Source of the DNA: UBA2160 sp964588665 | Lineage (GTDB): Bacteria > Chloroflexota > Dehalococcoidia > Lucifugimonadales > UBA1123 | Assembly (NCBI GenBank): GCA_964588665.1 | Contig: CAZPQQ010000010.1 | Location: forward strand, 1 to 64,000 | Length of the DNA: 64,000 bases | Direction of reading: 5' to 3' | Shown here: one piece after another, positions 61,164 to 64,000 of the stretch | Position numbering within the stretch: the first letter of the stretch is position 1 | Layout of the letters: each line of letters begins with the position of its first letter | Notes under the pieces: generated by a model | What the model was told of the DNA's origin: nothing | What the model saw: the letters and a program-made list of their open reading frames with translations, nothing else | Database searches by the model: none | Program-made: the position numbers and the translations under genes

Positions 61164-61993
61164 CCGATGATCCGGCAATCAACGAATTTCAGCATCTGAA
61201 TGAAGAGGTTCGCGATATCTGGGACGCCAACGCCGACTTCTGGGATCGGCGAATGGGAGAGGGCAACGACTTTCATCGAGACCTCATCATGCCCAATCAG
61301 CTAGCGTTGCTGGATATCCAACCCGGCGATATCGTGCTGGACGTCGGTTGCGGCAACGGCCAGTTCACCCGACAGATGGCAGATCACGGCGCGTGTGTCG
61401 TTGGCGTCGATATCGCGCCGCGCATGATCGAGAATGCTGTCGCCCGAAGCAAAGACTACGGCGACCGCGTCCGTTTCGCGGTTGTCGACGCCACCGACGA
61501 GAATTCGCTGCAGGAGCTCGGCGAATCATCGTACGACGCGATCTGCTGCACCATGGCGATCATGGACATGGCCAGCATCGAGCCCCTGAGCGCTGCTGTG
61601 CACCGGCTGCTGAAGCCCGCCGGCCGCTTCGTCTTCTCCGTCATGCACCCGGCATTCAACTCGCCCAAAGGCCTGGTGAAGACGGTTGACCGAGTCGAGA
61701 CCGAGGACGGCCAGATAATCGACACCTATTCCGTGAAGGTTTCAAACTACATTGAGCCGATTGCATACAAGGGACTCGCGATGCTGGGTCAACCTGAACC
61801 CCAACACTATTTCCACCGACCGATCAGCGGGTTGCTCAACGTCTTCTTCCGCGACGGCTTCACGTTGGATGGGATTGAGGAGCCGGTATTCGGCAGCGAC
61901 ACTGCTCCGAACAGCCCACTGGACTGGGACAATTTCAATCAAATACCGCCGGTTTTGGTGGTCAGGCTGCGCCCTCGTGAGCGACAGTCATGA
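61160..61993 (+). CDS. class I SAM-dependent methyltransferase
   Basis: A 277-residue methyltransferase starting at 61160 inside the GNAT stop codon region (ATGA). Motif I is VLDVGCGNGQFTRQMADHG, followed by VVGVDIAPRMIENA and the DAICCTMAIMDM post motif, then LLKPAGRFVFSVMHPAFNS. It is of the UbiE/COQ5-like general type; the methyl acceptor is unknown. A near-consensus promoter for the next gene lies just behind it. Confidence 0.92.
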   Translation: MTDDPAINEFQHLNEEVRDIWDANADFWDRRMGEGNDFHRDLIMPNQLALLDIQPGDIVLDVGCGNGQFTRQMADHGACVVGVDIAPRMIENAVARSKDYGDRVRFAVVDATDENSLQELGESSYDAICCTMAIMDMASIEPLSAAVHRLLKPAGRFVFSVMHPAFNSPKGLVKTVDRVETEDGQIIDTYSVKVSNYIEPIAYKGLAMLGQPEPQHYFHRPISGLLNVFFRDGFTLDGIEEPVFGSDTAPNSPLDWDNFNQIPPVLVVRLRPRERQS

Positions 61994-62006
61994 CAACCGG
62001 AGCAAA

Positions 62007-62035
62007 TTGACACCCCGGCGGCTAAAACATACACT
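62007..62035 (+). promoter_or_regulatory. promoter of methylmalonyl-CoA mutase gene
   Basis: A perfect -35 TTGACA (62007-62012), ideal 17-base spacer and TACACT -10 (62030-62035), 48 bases before the start. Confidence 0.78.
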
Positions 62036-62082
62036 CGAATCTGCCTCAGGAAAACCGAACAACCCAGGTCAGGAGAGCCTCC

Positions 62083-63738
62083 GTGCCAAGCACAAACAAG
62101 TCAGAATGGGAAGAGAATACGCTCGGACCGGTGAAGAACCGGTTCGGCGAACGGCGTGAGCGCTTCGAAACCGCGTCCGGCCTCGATATCGACACGACTT
62201 ACTCGCCGGAGGATCGACCCGACGCGGCCAATGGCGACGACCGCGAGTACCCCGGTGAATTCCCGTACACTCGCGGCATCCAGCCCAACATGTACCGCGG
62301 CAGGTATTGGACGATGCGCCAGTACGCCGGTCTTGCATCGCCCGAGGAGTCGAACCGTCGGTATCGCTACCTGCTCAGCCAAGGGCAGGAGGGCCTGAGC
62401 ATCGCCTTCGACCTTCCGACGCAAACCGGGTACGACTCCGATCATCCGCTGGCCCGCGGCGAGGTCGGTCGCACCGGAGTCCCTATCAGCAGCCTGGCCG
62501 ACTTGGAAGTGCTGTTCGAAGGCATCCCGTTGGACCAGGTCAGCACGTCGATGACCATTAACTCCACCGCCTCCATCCTTCTTGCGATGTACGTGGCCCT
62601 GGCGCGGAAGCAGGGAGTGTCGCTCGACAAACTGAACGGCACCGTCCAGAACGACATTCTCAAGGAGTACATCGCCCGAGGTACGTACATCTACCCTCCC
62701 CAGCCCTCGATGCGACTGGTCACCGACACGTTCTCGTTCTGCGCGGAGGAGGTCCCGCGGTGGAACACGATCAGCATCAGCGGCTATCACATGGCCGAGG
62801 CCGGGGCGACAGCCGTCCAGGAGCTCGCTTTCACCTTCGCCAACGCCATCGCGTACGTGCAGGCGGCGCTCGACACCGGCATGGACATCGACTCTTTCGG
62901 CGGCAGGTTGTCGTTCTTCTTCGTCGCCCAGAGCAACCTATTCGAGGAAGTCGCCAAGTTTCGCGCGGCTCGCAGGATGTGGGCCAAGATCATGCGCGAC
63001 CGCTTCGGGGCGAAGAACCCTCGCTCGTGGATGTGCCGGTTCCACACCCAGACGGCAGGCGTGACGTTGACGGCTCAGCAGTCGGAGAACAACGTCGTCC
63101 GGACGACGCTTCAGGCGCTGTCTGCGGTCCTCGGCGGCACCCAGTCGTTGCACGTCAACTCGCGTGACGAAGCGCTCGCCCTCCCCACCGAGGAGTCGGT
63201 CCAGCTTTCGCTGCGAACGCAGCAGGTTCTCGCTCACGAATCGGGTGTCAGCGACACCGTGGACCCGCTGGCCGGCTCGTACTACGTAGAGTCGCTCACC
63301 GACCGGCTCGAACAGACCGCCTTCGAATACATCAAACGCATCGACGACATGGGCGGCGCGATGGCCGCGCTGGACAACGGCTTCCAGATCAACGAGATCC
63401 ACGAAAGCGCGTTCAAGTACCAGCGCTCTGTCGAGTCCGAGGAGCGTGTAGTCGTCGGCGTCAACCGCTTCCAGACGGAAACGCCCCCCATCGAGCAGCT
63501 CCAGACCATCGACCGATCTCAGACGGAGCGCCAACTCGCCCGTCTGGCCAATGTCAGGCAAGACCGCGACGATGCCCGAGTCGCGTCAACCCTCGAACGG
63601 CTGGCGCAGGTCACCGCCGGGACCGAAAACACCGTTCCGGCCATCATCGACTGCGTCGAGGCGTACGCCACTCTCGGTGAGATCACGGACGTGTTCCGAG
63701 ACGCGTTCGGCACGCAGCAGGAACAGTCGCCATTCTAG
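62083..63738 (+). CDS. methylmalonyl-CoA mutase large (catalytic) subunit
   Basis: A 551-residue catalytic-domain-only mutase (split type, with a separate small B12-binding subunit expected). Characteristic parts are MYRGRYWTMRQYAGLASPEE, GQEGLSIAFDLPTQTGYDSD, STSMTINSTASILLAMY, PSMRLVTDTFSFCAEEVP and ISISGYHMAEAGA. Tyr and Arg at the substrate-carboxylate positions (MYRGR, PSMR) match methylmalonyl- rather than isobutyryl-CoA mutases. The start is GTG with AGGAGA upstream. No small subunit or MeaB-type chaperone follows before the window ends. Confidence 0.93.
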   Translation: MPSTNKSEWEENTLGPVKNRFGERRERFETASGLDIDTTYSPEDRPDAANGDDREYPGEFPYTRGIQPNMYRGRYWTMRQYAGLASPEESNRRYRYLLSQGQEGLSIAFDLPTQTGYDSDHPLARGEVGRTGVPISSLADLEVLFEGIPLDQVSTSMTINSTASILLAMYVALARKQGVSLDKLNGTVQNDILKEYIARGTYIYPPQPSMRLVTDTFSFCAEEVPRWNTISISGYHMAEAGATAVQELAFTFANAIAYVQAALDTGMDIDSFGGRLSFFFVAQSNLFEEVAKFRAARRMWAKIMRDRFGAKNPRSWMCRFHTQTAGVTLTAQQSENNVVRTTLQALSAVLGGTQSLHVNSRDEALALPTEESVQLSLRTQQVLAHESGVSDTVDPLAGSYYVESLTDRLEQTAFEYIKRIDDMGGAMAALDNGFQINEIHESAFKYQRSVESEERVVVGVNRFQTETPPIEQLQTIDRSQTERQLARLANVRQDRDDARVASTLERLAQVTAGTENTVPAIIDCVEAYATLGEITDVFRDAFGTQQEQSPF

Positions 63739-63930
63739 GCTGATCCGCAATTTCGTTTCAGGTGTGGTGTTGAGGTGTGTAGGTGCGAAAATGTGGTTCG
63801 ACGAGTTTCCAGTAATGGCTCGAGTTTCGAGCGATGTGAGGCGATACGGTTGTTGTTCTTCGAATCCGTCATTTTGCCGACCTCGACCAACCGGGGCCGC
63901 CCGCGAATGGACTGCATCGCAAGACCTAGC

Positions 63931-64000
63931 CGTAGGGGAGGGTTTCAAACCCTACCGTGACCTCGCGTGGATAAACAGCGCGACAGTGGTAAAATACACG
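63931..64000. repeat. paired inverted palindromic repeat, copy 4 (left half only)
   Basis: The left unit begins CGTAGGGGAGGG at 63931 with the AAACCCTACC arm (one mismatch). By the 138-154 bp spacing of the other copies, the right half should lie just beyond the window end. Confidence 0.75.

Overview
The window is GC-rich, gene-dense DNA that reads as part of a free-living bacterial chromosome. The gene mix fits a Chloroflexota genome of the SAR202 / Dehalococcoidia-related type: two enolase-superfamily (mandelate-racemase-like) proteins, an IlvD/Edd sugar-acid dehydratase, an SMP-30 lactonase beside a PfkB sugar-acid kinase, a luciferase-like (LLM) oxidoreductase, a PPOX flavin-fold protein, three SDR dehydrogenases, a split methylmalonyl-CoA mutase, and a DnaG zinc motif of the CxxxC form. 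This placement is an inference from gene content; there is no rRNA or other phylogenetic marker in view. No tRNA, rRNA, CRISPR array, intact transposase, phage gene or replication origin was found.

Layout. (1) 1-8.4 kb: enolase-superfamily enzyme, SDR, argS, an unrecognised conserved-looking protein, the wreck of a helicase-phospholipase D nuclease gene (5.1-6.5 kb), and an IlvD/Edd dehydratase. (2) 8.5-16.6 kb: GNAT protein followed by a leftward run of small-molecule catabolic genes (SDR, aldo/keto reductase, cupin, amidase with a tiny GatC-like partner, second enolase-superfamily enzyme, frameshifted four-helix-bundle gene, third SDR). (3) 16.6-21.4 kb: PPOX protein, then a leftward operon of LLM oxidoreductase, NHL propeller, SMP-30 lactonase, PfkB kinase and zinc-ribbon peptide behind a near-consensus promoter. 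(4) 21.6-26.1 kb: a giant zinc-ribbon/Ser-Thr kinase/AAA/TPR regulator (one frameshift, one repeat insertion) coupled to a GNAT gene. (5) 26.2-31.7 kb: TPP enzyme, two cupins, 2-hydroxyacid dehydrogenase, RraA-like protein, and divergently a GarR-type reductase. (6) 32.5-37.3 kb: the macromolecular-synthesis operon dgt-dnaG-rpoD ending in a clear terminator. (7) 37.3-45.8 kb: DUF362, HtrA-like lipoprotein protease, YihY/BrkB membrane protein, alpha/beta hydrolase, AlkA-like glycosylase, MFS, B3/4-domain protein and queA. (8) 45.9-56.7 kb: an export island made of ECF sigma factor, DUF5667 membrane protein, very long HlyD-type adaptor, MacB-like ATPase and permease, glycine-rich DUF5666 protein, then a heterodimeric ABC exporter pair and a terminator. 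(9) 56.9-64 kb: DUF488, a structured repeat element, MFS, ruvB, GNAT plus methyltransferase, and methylmalonyl-CoA mutase large subunit.

How the genes work together. The sugar-acid genes (enolase-type and IlvD-type dehydratases, lactonase, 2-keto-3-deoxy-sugar-acid kinase, GarR reductase, RraA-like lyase) form a scattered but coherent aldonate/aldarate oxidation capacity. The export island looks like a sigma-controlled envelope efflux module.

Repeats. The most distinctive non-genic signal is a family of palindromic 27-29 bp units arranged as inverted pairs 138-154 bp across (three complete pairs and one cut by the window end), all lying just 3' of genes. Other repeat families include a hairpin repeat that has also entered the kinase gene, a TCAGCA-type tandem array beside the four-helix-bundle gene, GGGAC arrays, and a 274-bp inverted-repeat element with three perfect hairpins.
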